DNA of 64,000 nt from Spinactinospora alkalitolerans (GCF_013408795.1 NZ_JACCCC010000001.1:6510001-6574000); one strand, 5' to 3'. Positions 7,027-15,299 are shown, counted from the first letter of the stretch. Numbers and translations: made by a program. The notes: generated by a model from the letters alone, not told the origin.

Positions 7027-8724
7027 GCCGCCCTCTCTCCGGTTGCCGAAAGATCGGTTTGTTGTGTCTGCCGTGCCGCGTCGAGTTGGGCGCGGCGTTT
7101 GAGCGACTCCCCCACCGCGCGCAGGAGCCGGTGTTCGCGTGGGGGTACGTCGGGGTCGGTGGGTCGGGCGAGTTCCCAGGCGATGTCGTTACCGGCCACG
7201 GCCAGCCGGATCGGCGAGCCGGGTTGCCCGGTGTCGTCGTCGGGGCCAGCGTCGGGGTCGACGCCGAGGGCGTCGAGGACCCAGGCGAGTCGGTCGGCCT
7301 TGTGGTCGGCCAGGGTCTTGCCGGACCATTTGCGCGAGACCAGCACGCGGCGTCCGGCGTAGCCGAGGTGTTCGCGCTTGTGGGCTTTGGAGCGGCAGTA
7401 GCCGGGGCGCAGGCCCGCTTTGGCGTCTTGGGGTTGGATGCCGTATCGGAGCCAGTTGGCGCAGCGCGGCGAGCAGGGTTCGAACCGCAGCGCTTCCACG
7501 AGCCGGTCAACGTGGCGCTGTTGGGCGTCGGTGTTGATCGTGTGGCAGTCGGCGATGTCCTTGGTCAGGTACTTGGCCAGGTAGCGCACGCACCGGTCCG
7601 CGTCGGCCGAACCCGCGAGCACGCCCTTGGCGTCGACCTGCGGCCCGAAGCGCACCACGTGCATCGGTTCGGCGTCCGGGTTCGGCGTCGAGGGCGTCCA
7701 GTGCCTCATCCCAGGTGGGCAGGAGTTCACCGGTCGTCGTGTCGACATAGGTGTTTGCCTCCTCGTCCCACACCGGCAAATCCGCGCCGTCGTAGACCAC
7801 CTCGTCGGCTGGAGGCCACCACACCTGGTGGTAGGTGGCCGCCGCGATCTGGCGCAGCTCGGCGCGCGGGATGGTGCCCCGGGTGGCCATGTGCAGGTGC
7901 GGCGCCAGGCGGCGCTGGGGTTCGACGGCGGCGAAGTACTGCACCTCGAAGCCGGCCACCCGGCGCAGGTTCTGCACGAACCGGTCGATCAGCTTGGAGA
8001 AGTGCAGCGCATCGCGCGCCGCCCGCCGGTAGTCATACGCCGAGGGATCCACCGGGGTCCCATCAGAGCGCATCCGCCCGTAGCTGTCACAGGTCAGGGT
8101 GACGAACAGCGAGGGACGGAACACCTTGCCCGAGGCCGGGTCTTGGAAGGCCTGGCCCACGGTGCGCCGCACCATCGGCCGCTTCGGCAACTCCGGAGCG
8201 TCCTGGCGCCTGCGGGTGGAGCGCACCCGCCGCGGCTTGGACGGGCCCGGATCCGGGGAGGCAGCGGCCCTGCCCCGCAGCCCGGATGCGGTGATCTCCT
8301 CATCCAGGTCGGCAATGGCCGCATCCAGCGCCGCCAATGCATCCAGATCGGCACGGCCGGAGGAGGCCAGCGCGTCGCGTTCGGCGGTCACCATCGCGCG
8401 CTGCTCCACCCAGGCCCGCTGCACCTCGGAGGGGGCGTCGGGAACCACGGTGGGTTCCTCGGTGAGGTGCCAGCCCTCTTCGCACTGGGTGCGCCGGATC
8501 GAGCGCTTACGGCGCGCACACGCCGGGCAGCGGGATTCGAGCGTGGAGCCGCACGGCACATCGATGATCTCGGTGGCACCGGTGGCCAGGTCGGTGCGTC
8601 GGAGAGAGACCGGGCGGATGCAGACGCCCTTCTCCGCCGCGATGGTTTCGGCGACCTCCCGCGCCAGCGGCTGGGCCAGGCGCTCGGTGCGGGTGGTCTT
8701 GCCGGTCGGGGTGGGCATCAGCAC
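7023..8724 (-). pseudogene. RepSA-like rolling-circle replication initiator, frameshifted
   Basis: The upstream frame (8724 to about 7690) carries the N-terminal CPAC zinc-like motif (residues 67-70), the FVTLT motif and the HLH metal-binding motif of HUH endonucleases (PHLHM, residues 275-279). The downstream frame (7748 to 7023) carries the matching C-terminus, including YLAKYLTK, whose tyrosine suits the nicking residue. The two frames join if one copy of an 11-base repeat with 13-base offset (7666-7689) is removed, giving LDAEPMHVVRFGPQ. As written, translation of the first frame leaves the Rep sequence near residue 343, before the catalytic tyrosine. The cause could be a real mutation, phase variation or an assembly error. 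Start is GTG 8724 or ATG 8718. Confidence 0.8.
7666..7689. repeat. short tandem duplication causing the rep frameshift
   Basis: GGTTCGGCGTC occurs at 7666-7676 and again at 7679-7689, an offset of 13 bases. Removing one unit restores a single reading frame through rep. A gain of 13 bases shifts the frame by one. Confidence 0.75.
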
Positions 8725-8768
8725 TTCACCCCGCAGGCGGACGACCCCACGAGTCCACGGAGGCGCCC

Positions 8769-9002
8769 ATGTCCCCGAAGTTCTATCGCACGGTGTCCCC
8801 GAAGTTCTACCGCGCGGTCCATACCTACTCCGCTGCCGTCTGGTTCGTGAGCGCGGCGTTCATGTTCGTCATGTACTGGCCGCTCTCGCATCTGCCGCTG
8901 CTGTTTGCTCTGGTGTTCGGCGGCGGAGCTCTGGTACTGGGAGTCCGCGACATCGTCAGAGCGGCCAGAGGACCCAGGCAGCCCCAAAAGAGCACGCATT
9001 AG
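8769..9002 (+). CDS. small two-helix membrane protein of the element
   Basis: The 77-residue product starts with a tandem SPKFYRTV/SPKFYRAV duplication, then has two hydrophobic helices (about residues 20-38 and 42-60) and a basic tail. GGAGGC sits upstream of the ATG. It is the only rightward gene in the replication/transfer half of the element. It overlaps the 3' end of the FtsK-like gene by four bases. Position and size recall the Spd spread proteins of actinomycete plasmids, but I see no specific motif. The opposite-strand frame here has antisense-like composition and was not called. Confidence 0.6.
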   Translation: MSPKFYRTVSPKFYRAVHTYSAAVWFVSAAFMFVMYWPLSHLPLLFALVFGGGALVLGVRDIVRAARGPRQPQKSTH

Positions 9003-10417
9003 ACCGCACCACCGCCACGCCCACAGCCGCCCGCCATGGCGTCGATGTCGGCATCGCTGACGAACGCGGCCCGGACGCGGACCGGGGCCGGGGAGCCCTC
9101 CAGGCGGACGAAGGCCACGCCGGGGAGGTCCGGGTCGATCAGGTGGGCGTTGGCGCCCCTCTCGCGTGCGCCGTCGCCGAGCACCATGTCCACCTGGCTT
9201 GCTTCGTCCAGGCGTAGCGCGATCTTGTCGGGGAAGAGGTTGCGCAGGTTCAGCACCTCCTTGCGCGGATCCTGCAGCGCGGCCAGCACCGACACCCCGA
9301 CCGAGCGGCCTTGGGAGGTGAGGGTGGCCAGCGCGTTCTCGGCGCGGCGGCGGATGTCGCGGTCGGGGTGGTAGGCGGTCACAAACGCGACCTCGTCGAC
9401 CACCACGGCCACGAACGGATCCGCTTCGGTGGGCGTGTGGACGCGCTGTTTACCGGCGTAGCGCGCGGCCCGGTCCTGCATCATCGAGACCGCCGCTTCG
9501 AGCAGGCCCACCGCGGCTTCTCCGGTGTCGGCATACTCGGCGAACAGGGATCGGCCGTAGGACAGCTCCATCCGCTTGGGATCGACCGCCCACACCTGCG
9601 CCGTACCGTCCTCGATCGCGGGCAGCATCGCACGCACGGCCGACCAGATCACCGAACCCTTCCCCGCCCCGGTCACCCCCACCGTCAGGACATGGGTGCC
9701 GTGCAACCGCAGCCGCCACGGTGCGCCGTCCTCGCGCTTGCCGGCCGGCAGTGCCGCCAAGTCGACATGGCGCGGTACCGGCAAAGCGCCGATCGGCTCG
9801 GCCAGGGTGTCGAAGCGCGGGAACTCCAGCACCACATCCCGCGGCCCGTTCACCGTCACCCGGCACGACGGCGCGCCGAAGCCGTGCGCCAACTCCGTGA
9901 CCCGCTGCTCCACGTCGGCCGGGGCGGTGCCGGCCACCAGGCGCACCCGCACCCGATCCGACCACGCAGAGCAGGTCACCCGCCGGATGCGCGGCAGGTA
10001 CTGGCGCTCCTGGTAGGACTCCGCCAACCCCGCCACGACCAGCACCGGTTGCCAGTGCCGCCGATACACCCACACCCACCGCCAGGCCGCCAGCGCCCGC
10101 AGCGCCACCAGCCGCCGAAACGAGGACGGCCAGCGCCGCCACCACACCAGCAGCCCCACGTCCGCGACCGTCCAGACCACGGCTAGCGCCACCCAGCCGA
10201 AGGCGTGCCACACCGCCACCGAAACGGCCGCCGTGCCCACCGCGACGGGAAAGCGGACCGGTAGCCGCACCAGCAGGCCCACGAGCCGGGCGATCCAGCG
10301 GGCGAGGACGAAAATCCCCGGGGTCTCCACCACCGGGGTGGAGAACCGCACGGTCTGGGCCGGAACCGGCGCGGTGGGCTGCACCGCGGCCCCGGCGTTC
10401 CTGGAACGCAGCATCAC
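8999..10417 (-). CDS. FtsK/SpoIIIE-type DNA transfer ATPase (TraB/TraSA-like)
   Basis: The 472-residue protein has two N-terminal membrane helices (about residues 50-95). Its RecA-like motor has Walker A GVTGAGKGS (residues 247-255) and Walker B VAVVVDEVAF (around residue 340). TraB proteins of actinomycete plasmids and AICEs move double-stranded DNA between hyphae as a hexameric pump. The product is shorter than full FtsK and lacks a clear gamma domain, consistent with this class. Its start overlaps the stop of the preceding small gene by four bases (ATGA). It is expected to be repressed by the KorSA-like protein. Confidence 0.85.
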   Translation of the reverse strand: MMLRSRNAGAAVQPTAPVPAQTVRFSTPVVETPGIFVLARWIARLVGLLVRLPVRFPVAVGTAAVSVAVWHAFGWVALAVVWTVADVGLLVWWRRWPSSFRRLVALRALAAWRWVWVYRRHWQPVLVVAGLAESYQERQYLPRIRRVTCSAWSDRVRVRLVAGTAPADVEQRVTELAHGFGAPSCRVTVNGPRDVVLEFPRFDTLAEPIGALPVPRHVDLAALPAGKREDGAPWRLRLHGTHVLTVGVTGAGKGSVIWSAVRAMLPAIEDGTAQVWAVDPKRMELSYGRSLFAEYADTGEAAVGLLEAAVSMMQDRAARYAGKQRVHTPTEADPFVAVVVDEVAFVTAYHPDRDIRRRAENALATLTSQGRSVGVSVLAALQDPRKEVLNLRNLFPDKIALRLDEASQVDMVLGDGARERGANAHLIDPDLPGVAFVRLEGSPAPVRVRAAFVSDADIDAMAGGCGRGGGAV

Positions 10418-10662
10418 ACCTCACCGCCAAAGCCGTAGAAGGCGCGAGTCTCCTCAAGCTGGGCGCGCGCGTTCTCGGCGACCGCGTGGGTTTCCGGATC
10501 GTCGGATTCGGCGGCGATGCGGCCCAGCAACTCGGCCTTGCGTTCGAAAAACGCCACATCCTCGGCCGCAGTCGTGGGCGAGGCCCCGCCGAAACGGCCC
10601 AGGACCTCGGACAGGAAGTCCGCCACATCCCGGGCGGTCACGCGTTCTGGCTGTTCAGACAT
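10414..10662 (-). CDS. hypothetical element protein
   Basis: The 82-residue acidic helical protein (MSEQPERVTARDVADFLSEVLGRF, ending ETRAFYGFGGEV) is translationally coupled to the FtsK-like gene. No family is recognised. Small genes in this position are common in pSAM2-type elements and may assist transfer. Confidence 0.6.
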   Translation of the reverse strand: MSEQPERVTARDVADFLSEVLGRFGGASPTTAAEDVAFFERKAELLGRIAAESDDPETHAVAENARAQLEETRAFYGFGGEV

Positions 10663-10701
10663 AACCTGGACACACCTCTTCCAAAGGATTCGCAGTTGGA
10701 G

Positions 10702-10746
10702 GGAGAGAAAGGGGCGGCCAACGGTGTTGCAGCACCAGGCCGCCCC
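10702..10746 (-). terminator. Rho-independent terminator after pra
   Basis: Read leftward, GGGGCGGCC pairs with GGCCGCCCC (9 bp, 18-base loop) and is followed by TTTCTCTC. It separates the activator gene from the downstream transfer genes. Confidence 0.65.
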
Positions 10747-10760
10747 GTCTGCATCAGGAG

Positions 10761-11177
10761 CTAAGCCGCGTCCTTCGCGGCAGCCGAAGCCGGAGCCGAC
10801 TTGCGCCCCGCGCCGCCGGGAGCCTTCACCCCGCGCGCCCGCAGCGAGTAGGCCACCCGGGGACGGCGCCCGTTGTCATCCACATAGGGCATCACCGCCA
10901 TCCCCTCGAACTCCACGGGTCGGAACGGCAGCCCCGGAACCTCATCGGGCAGCGTCGGGCAGACCTCGGCGGCAACCTTGACCTTCACGCTCTTGGCCTT
11001 GCCCCGCGCCTCCGGATCGGCGTCGATCACATCCACCGCCCACAGCGGCAACCCCGAGTCCCTGTCCAACTGCGGCCGCTTGGTCTCAAAATCGGTGATC
11101 GCCTCAACCCCCAGCGCATACGCCCCCGCCGGGAACACCGTCCCGAACGCCACCGGCAACGCACCCTGAATCGCCAT
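10761..11177 (-). CDS. pra: Pra-like activator of replication, integration and excision
   Basis: The 138-residue product begins MAIQGALPVAFGTVFPAGAYALGVEAITDF and has LPFRPVEFEGMAVMPYV plus SLRARGVKAP near the end. I know this pattern from AICE proteins annotated as plasmid replication, integration and excision activators, after Pra of pSAM2. Pra switches on rep-xis-int. GAGGAG stands before the ATG at 11177; an upstream ATG at 11195 is less likely. Two palindromic operators overlap its promoter, so the KorSA-like repressor very likely controls it, as in pSAM2. Confidence 0.75.
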   Translation of the reverse strand: MAIQGALPVAFGTVFPAGAYALGVEAITDFETKRPQLDRDSGLPLWAVDVIDADPEARGKAKSVKVKVAAEVCPTLPDEVPGLPFRPVEFEGMAVMPYVDDNGRRPRVAYSLRARGVKAPGGAGRKSAPASAAAKDAA

Positions 11178-11209
11178 CGGAACACTCCTCAACATTCGAC
11201 TAATCGACC

Positions 11210-11262
11210 ACTCGTCCGGTCGAGTTATTACAAAATAGCCGATCCAACTTGTTCGGACAAGT
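11210..11262 (-). promoter_or_regulatory. pra promoter with two repressor operators
   Basis: Leftward, TTGTCC (11255-11260) and TATTTT (11232-11237) are separated by exactly 17 bases. Two 16-base palindromes of the same type flank the start site: ACTCGTCCGGTCGAGT at 11210-11225 and ACTTGTTCGGACAAGT at 11247-11262. The second covers the -35. A related half-conserved site lies before the GntR gene. Confidence 0.7.
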
Positions 11263-11289
11263 GATTAAGAGGAGTTCTCTTGGGTCTTC

Positions 11290-12021
11290 TCAGGAAGCCG
11301 GGTAGTTGTCTTCCAGTTCGTGCAGGTCACCGGGGAGGACGACGTCCGCGACCGCGATGACGCCCTCGGAGGCGTCGAGAATGCTGGCGATGACGCCGAG
11401 CACCGGGGTCCCCGAGTCGAGCTGGAGAAGCTCCCTTTCCTGCTCCGTGGCCAGCCGGGCCGACAGGCGCTCGGAGATGCGCGCCGGGCGCAGCTGCTTG
11501 ACCGCCTGGAGGTGTTCCCTGACTCCGATGCTGATGACGTGCTCTTCTGCGAGGTCGGTTCCCGAAGCCACATCCAGTGGGAACCACAGGGTGACGAGTT
11601 CACTCGGAGAGCCGTCGTCGAGGATGACCCGTTGCCGCATGATCGCCGGGGAGTTCTCCGGCAGCTTCAGAGCGTCCGCGACCGTCGCCGGTGTGCTCGC
11701 GCGCCCAACGCCGGTGATCCTGCTGCCCTTGGGGTTCTCCGCCGCGTCGAAGGCGCTCGCCCCCGCGTGGGAGCGTTCGGCCGACTGCTCGGGCACTCCC
11801 TTGACGAAGGAGCCGCGCCCGTGCTCGCGCTCGATCCAGCCACGCATGCTGAGGATCTGCAAGGCCCGGACCACCGTGCTGCGGCCGGCCCCGAACTCGC
11901 GCACCATGCGCGACTCGGAGGGCAGCATCTCCCCCACCGGGTAAGTGCCGTCTTCGATGCGCTCTTGGACCGCCTGGACGATCTGCACGTATTTAGGAGG
12001 AGCGAACTCCAGATTCGACAT
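11290..12021 (-). CDS. GntR/HutC-family repressor (KorSA-like)
   Basis: The 243-residue protein has an N-terminal winged helix (YVQIVQAVQERIEDGTYPVGEMLPSESRMVREFGAGRSTVVRALQIL, about residues 11-57). A C-terminal UTRA-type ligand-binding domain starts near residue 100. In pSAM2, the GntR protein KorSA represses pra and itself and keeps the element integrated. Here the gene sits directly upstream of the Pra-like gene, and the same operator type occurs before both genes. Unlike the element's structural genes, its ligand, if any, is unknown. Confidence 0.85.
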   Translation of the reverse strand: MSNLEFAPPKYVQIVQAVQERIEDGTYPVGEMLPSESRMVREFGAGRSTVVRALQILSMRGWIEREHGRGSFVKGVPEQSAERSHAGASAFDAAENPKGSRITGVGRASTPATVADALKLPENSPAIMRQRVILDDGSPSELVTLWFPLDVASGTDLAEEHVISIGVREHLQAVKQLRPARISERLSARLATEQERELLQLDSGTPVLGVIASILDASEGVIAVADVVLPGDLHELEDNYPAS

Positions 12022-12044
12022 GACAACCGTCCGGTGACTCTAGT

Positions 12045-12089
12045 ACTCGTCTGGTCAAGCAGCATACTTCTGTTGCCGTGACCTGTCAT
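12045..12089 (-). promoter_or_regulatory. promoter and operator of the GntR repressor gene
   Basis: Leftward, ATGACA (12084-12089) and TATGCT (12061-12066) are 17 bases apart. An operator-like ACTCGTCTGGTCAAGC (12045-12060) covers the predicted start site. It shares the ACTCGTCYGGTC core with the pra operators, so autoregulation is likely. Confidence 0.55.
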
Positions 12090-12247
12090 GATCAGGGTGC
12101 AACCTTGCTGCACACGACTCCCCGGGGAGGCGGAAGCGCATCGAGAGGGCGGTGACCCCGGCCTCGGTCAGTGCGCTGCCGAGGTCACCACCCGTGAAGC
12201 GCGGCCGGTGGGAAGGCCGTTACCGAGGCACCCGACCGCGCGGCTTC

Positions 12248-12532
12248 CTAGGCCATCGGGGGAGTGTCGTTCCAGAACACGCCGTCTCCCACATCGGTGA
12301 GCCGTTCCGCGATCCACGGGGCCGACAGCAGCGAGCCACGGCCCGCCCGTGGAGGCGGGTCTTCGAGCTGGCGGACGAAGGCGTCAACGTCGGGCTCGAT
12401 GAGCGTGGGTGCGTGATCGGCGCCGCGGTCGACGGCGGTGGCGATCCAGAGATGCTCGGTGCGCCGGATCGTCCAGCGTTCGGCGTAGCGCCTGCGGAGC
12501 AGCTTCAACAGGGGATCGTTCCCGCCGCTCAT
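12248..12532 (-). CDS. hypothetical element protein
   Basis: The 94-residue protein (MSGGNDPLLKLLRRRYAERWTIRRTEHLWIATAV) has a well-formed N-terminal basic helix and no membrane segment or known motif. Its ATG overlaps the TGA of the upstream gene (ATGA), so the two are coupled. Similar unnamed genes accompany pSAM2-type elements. Confidence 0.6.
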   Translation of the reverse strand: MSGGNDPLLKLLRRRYAERWTIRRTEHLWIATAVDRGADHAPTLIEPDVDAFVRQLEDPPPRAGRGSLLSAPWIAERLTDVGDGVFWNDTPPMA

Positions 12533-12708
12533 CCGGCTGCCCCAAGGACAGCGAACGCGGCAGGGACAGCGCGGTACCGCTGTTCGCGGCGCATCCGTTC
12601 GGCGGCTTCGCGCTCCTGGACGCGGCGCTCATGGACGAGAACGTAGGGGCGGACGTAGGAACGCCGGGGCCGGTACCGCCGTGAAGGGGAAAAGACTAGC
12701 CTTGTCAT
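12529..12708 (-). CDS. small basic element protein
   Basis: The 59-residue arginine-rich product starts MTRLVFSPSRRYRPRRSYV and has a central charged helix. AGGTGG precedes the ATG at 12708; an earlier in-frame methionine lacks such a site. It is probably the first gene of a two-gene operon with the gene at 12248. Function is unknown; its charge suits nucleic-acid binding. Confidence 0.5.
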   Translation of the reverse strand: MTRLVFSPSRRYRPRRSYVRPYVLVHERRVQEREAAERMRREQRYRAVPAAFAVLGAAG

Positions 12709-13069
12709 CGTTCCACCTGCTTCGATCAGGTTGGGACCACGCCCCCGGAGTGTTCGCAGCACTCGCGGGGGTCACTTGTCAGACGTCATGCGGCAGCCGC
12801 ACCGGTCCCCGCGCAGACGGGGCACCGGATGGAACGGAGTCCGGAGGACACGCCCGGTTTAGGGCGCAGCACGACAACCTTGCGCGGTCGCACGCTCTTG
12901 CGTCCTCGTCCTCGGCAGGACCGGCACTTCTCAGCGGCTCGCGCATCACTCATGCATCAAGGTTCCAAGAGAAGCAAGGGCCTTTCCCATGTCCTGATAC
13001 CGCCTCAGCGCTGAACTTTCACTGCACTTGGGCCTTTTTGCGGACCGGAGCCAATGCCAGACTGGGGCC
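12709..13069. other. 361-base divergent intergenic region
   Basis: No convincing gene is visible. It should hold the promoters of the leftward small genes and the rightward cargo pair. CAGACT ends six bases before the ATG at 13070, which would give a leaderless cargo transcript, but the -35 is unclear. Confidence 0.5.
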
Positions 13070-13849
13070 ATGGCAGAACTCAACGGCGTACCGGTCACAG
13101 CCGGTGAGCTTCAAACGCTCGCGCTGGTCAACTACGGTCACTTCACATCCATGCGGGTGGACGACCAGCACATTCGCGGACTTTCCCACCACATGGACCG
13201 ACTCGTCAAGGACTGCCGCGAGGTCTTCGGCGCAGGACTCGACAGGGACCGAGCGCGCGAACTCGTCCGCCACGCGGTTGGGAACCAGACCGGATCATGC
13301 GTCGTGCGCGTGACCGTATTCGACCCCGCGCTTGAGTTGGGGCACCCCGGCGTTTCGGCCGATCCGCACGTGTTGGTCACCACCCGATCAGCGGCGGCAT
13401 GGCCGCCGGCCCCGATGCGGGCCCAGTCGGCCGTCTACACGCGCGACATGCCGTTGGTGAAACACATCGGCCTGTTCGGCGCGATCAGGCACCGCCGCAA
13501 CGCCCAACTCAACGGCTTTGACGATGCCGTGTTCATCGACACCGCCTCTTTCATTTCCGAAGGCGCCACCTGGAACATCGCCTTCTTCGATGGCGAACAG
13601 GTCGTCTGGCCGGACGCGGAGGTCCTTCCCGGGGTGACGATGCGTCTTCTGCAGCAGGTTCACGAGAAAACGGTGACCGCCCCCGTCAGCCTCCACGACC
13701 TGCACCAAATGCAGGCGGCGTTCGCAACCAATACAACGGTCGGCGTGCGCCCCATCACCGCCATCGACGGCATCGAGTTCCCCGCCGACCACGAGATCTT
13801 CGATTCCCTGCGCAAGGAGTACGAAGAGATCCCCGCGGAACAGATCTAA
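13070..13849 (+). CDS. aminotransferase class IV-fold PLP protein (cargo)
   Basis: The 259-residue protein has the fold of IlvE, D-amino-acid aminotransferase and PabC. Lys of VKHIGLFGAIRHRRNAQLNGFDDAVFID fits the PLP lysine, and SEGATWNIAFFDGE matches the conserved phosphate-binding glutamate segment. Ends such as AFATNTTVGVRPITAIDGIEF correspond to the SNS..GV.PV..ID block. The start ATG was preferred over an upstream GTG/ATG because a possible -10 lies close to it. It forms an operon with the XRE-SUMF1 gene 35 bases downstream. Substrate cannot be told; the protein is shorter than IlvE and closer in length to PabC-like lyases. Confidence 0.8.
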   Translation: MAELNGVPVTAGELQTLALVNYGHFTSMRVDDQHIRGLSHHMDRLVKDCREVFGAGLDRDRARELVRHAVGNQTGSCVVRVTVFDPALELGHPGVSADPHVLVTTRSAAAWPPAPMRAQSAVYTRDMPLVKHIGLFGAIRHRRNAQLNGFDDAVFIDTASFISEGATWNIAFFDGEQVVWPDAEVLPGVTMRLLQQVHEKTVTAPVSLHDLHQMQAAFATNTTVGVRPITAIDGIEFPADHEIFDSLRKEYEEIPAEQI

Positions 13850-13884
13850 GGCTTTACACGTCTCCCTTACCCCCAGGAGAACCG

Positions 13885-14859
13885 ATGTCTGCACCGACCA
13901 TTCAGCTCTGGTCCGGGCGCGAGGTCCGCGCGCTCCGTGAGGCCAAGCGAATGAGCATCCGCGCGTTCGCCGCCCACCTCGGAGTGAGCGAGCGAATGGT
14001 GTCAAAATGGGAGAAGAACGGCGAGGACATTCACCCCCGCCCGGTGAACCAGCAGGCGTTGGACTCGTCCTTGGCCGCATCAAGCGCCGACGTTCAGGCC
14101 CGGTTCGAAAACCTCGTCGGCCCGGCAACGGCGACCGCGCGTGAGGAGCATCCCGAGCAGGCGGCGAAACAGGAGCCCGCTCCACCGTCCCTCAACGAAC
14201 CGCACCAGGTGCGCCACCCCGTGGACGGCAAGCTGATGACCCTCGTCGAGGCCGGGGTCTACCTCTCCGGCGAGGGCAACGAGTCGGTCTACCTCCCCGC
14301 GTTCTACATCGACGTCTTTCCGACGACCAACGCCGACTACTCCCGCTTCCTCGCGGCAACCGGCCACCCCGCCCCGCAGCACTGGGAGAACGCCACACCT
14401 CCCGCCGACCTCTACGACCACCCGGTCGTATTCGTCACCTGGAAGGACGCCGCAGCCTACGCGAGCTGGGCCGCGAAGTCCCTACCGGCGAGCAGGCAAT
14501 GGGAGAAGGCGGCACGAGGTACCCGGGGCGACGTCTATCCATGGGGGAGCCAGCGCACACCGGCCAAGTGCAACGTGCGTGAGAGCCAGCTCCGCAGCAC
14601 AACACCCGTCAGCCGCTACCACAGCGGAGTGAGCCCGTACGGCGTCTACGACATGTGCGGCAACATCTGGGAATGGTGCTCCACAGAGTCCGAACCAGGC
14701 CGCTACGAACTCAAGGGCAGCGCGTTCACAAGCCCGTTCTTCCGGGCGACGCCGTCGAACTTCAACGACGCATCAACCGAGATGCTCGACGACGACACCG
14801 GGTTCCGCTGCGTCACCCCATCTGAAACCATGCAGGCCCTCTTGAAGCTCAACACGTGA
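13885..14859 (+). CDS. XRE helix-turn-helix fused to SUMF1 (FGE-type) domain (cargo)
   Basis: Residues 8-45 form an XRE DNA-binding domain (VRALREAKRMSIRAFAAHLGVSERMVSKWEK). After a linker, residues about 115-315 form a SUMF1/FGE domain. It contains YIDVFPTTNADYSRFLAATGH, WKDAAAYASWAAKSLPASRQWEKAARG, YPWG, SPYGVYDMCGNIWEWC and GFRC. The block that bears the two copper-binding cysteines of true formylglycine-generating enzymes is replaced by KGSAFTSPFFRATPSN. FGE chemistry is therefore unlikely, and the domain is probably a ligand- or protein-binding fold. AGGAGA precedes the ATG. Regulation of the partner aminotransferase or sensing of its product is inference. Confidence 0.85.
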   Translation: MSAPTIQLWSGREVRALREAKRMSIRAFAAHLGVSERMVSKWEKNGEDIHPRPVNQQALDSSLAASSADVQARFENLVGPATATAREEHPEQAAKQEPAPPSLNEPHQVRHPVDGKLMTLVEAGVYLSGEGNESVYLPAFYIDVFPTTNADYSRFLAATGHPAPQHWENATPPADLYDHPVVFVTWKDAAAYASWAAKSLPASRQWEKAARGTRGDVYPWGSQRTPAKCNVRESQLRSTTPVSRYHSGVSPYGVYDMCGNIWEWCSTESEPGRYELKGSAFTSPFFRATPSNFNDASTEMLDDDTGFRCVTPSETMQALLKLNT

Positions 14860-14890
14860 TCACTGCCGAATTGGGCTATGTGAGATCAAG

Positions 14891-14913
14891 GCGACGGCGC
14901 TTCGCGCCGTCGC
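14891..14913. terminator. hairpin terminator after the cargo operon
   Basis: GCGACGGCG and CGCCGTCGC pair perfectly around a CTTCG loop, 31 bases past the XRE-SUMF1 stop codon. A stem capped by UUCG is exceptionally stable. Confidence 0.6.
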
Positions 14914-15111
14914 ACCGGCACGCCGGCCCCTCGCTCGGGCTGCGGGCTGCCGCCCGGTCCCGAGCGCGCGCCCGACGGCCGGGGCCAGCAGAGGCGAGCA
15001 TCGCCTGAACCTCATCCGCCCCACGGGGTTGCGCCGTCGCCCACGGACAGGACACCGAAGCGCCACACGCCGACTCGATCATGCGCCCTCAACTATCCGG
15101 CGTTCTCGGTC

Positions 15112-15178
15112 CCGAGGCACTCGATCGCGCAACCCTGACCGTCTGCGGCTGAGCACTCGGCGCGATCGAGCACCTCGG
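15112..15178. repeat. 19-bp inverted repeat in the right end of the element
   Basis: CCGAGGCACTCGATCGCGC (15112-15130) faces GCGCGATCGAGCACCTCGG (15160-15178) with two mismatches and a 29-base loop. It lies in the roughly 500-base gene-free right end. It could be a replication origin hairpin or the cis-acting transfer locus; nothing decides between these. Confidence 0.5.
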
Positions 15179-15299
15179 ACCGGAAACCGTGGTTACTCGC
15201 CGCCGCGGTTGCCGGGAAGGGGCGTAGCGTGGGTGGAAATGTAGCCCGCCGCGGCCGCCTCCCTCATCCCATAGGCGGCAGGGGAGGAGCGGGGGGCGA

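Noticed and set aside
8718-8999. Leftward frame exactly filling the gap between the transfer ATPase and rep, with a TAATG overlap
   Set aside because: Its protein is an antisense-like mix of Arg, Gln, His and Gly. The rightward frame has a strong ribosome binding site, good codon use and two clear membrane helices.
12829-13014. 61-codon rightward frame before the cargo operon
   Set aside because: No ribosome binding site and random Arg/Thr/Pro composition; read as intergenic.
13885-14859. Authentic formylglycine-generating enzyme
   Set aside because: The conserved cysteine block is replaced by KGSAFTSPFFRATPSN and no sulfatase is nearby; the fold is kept but the activity is unlikely.
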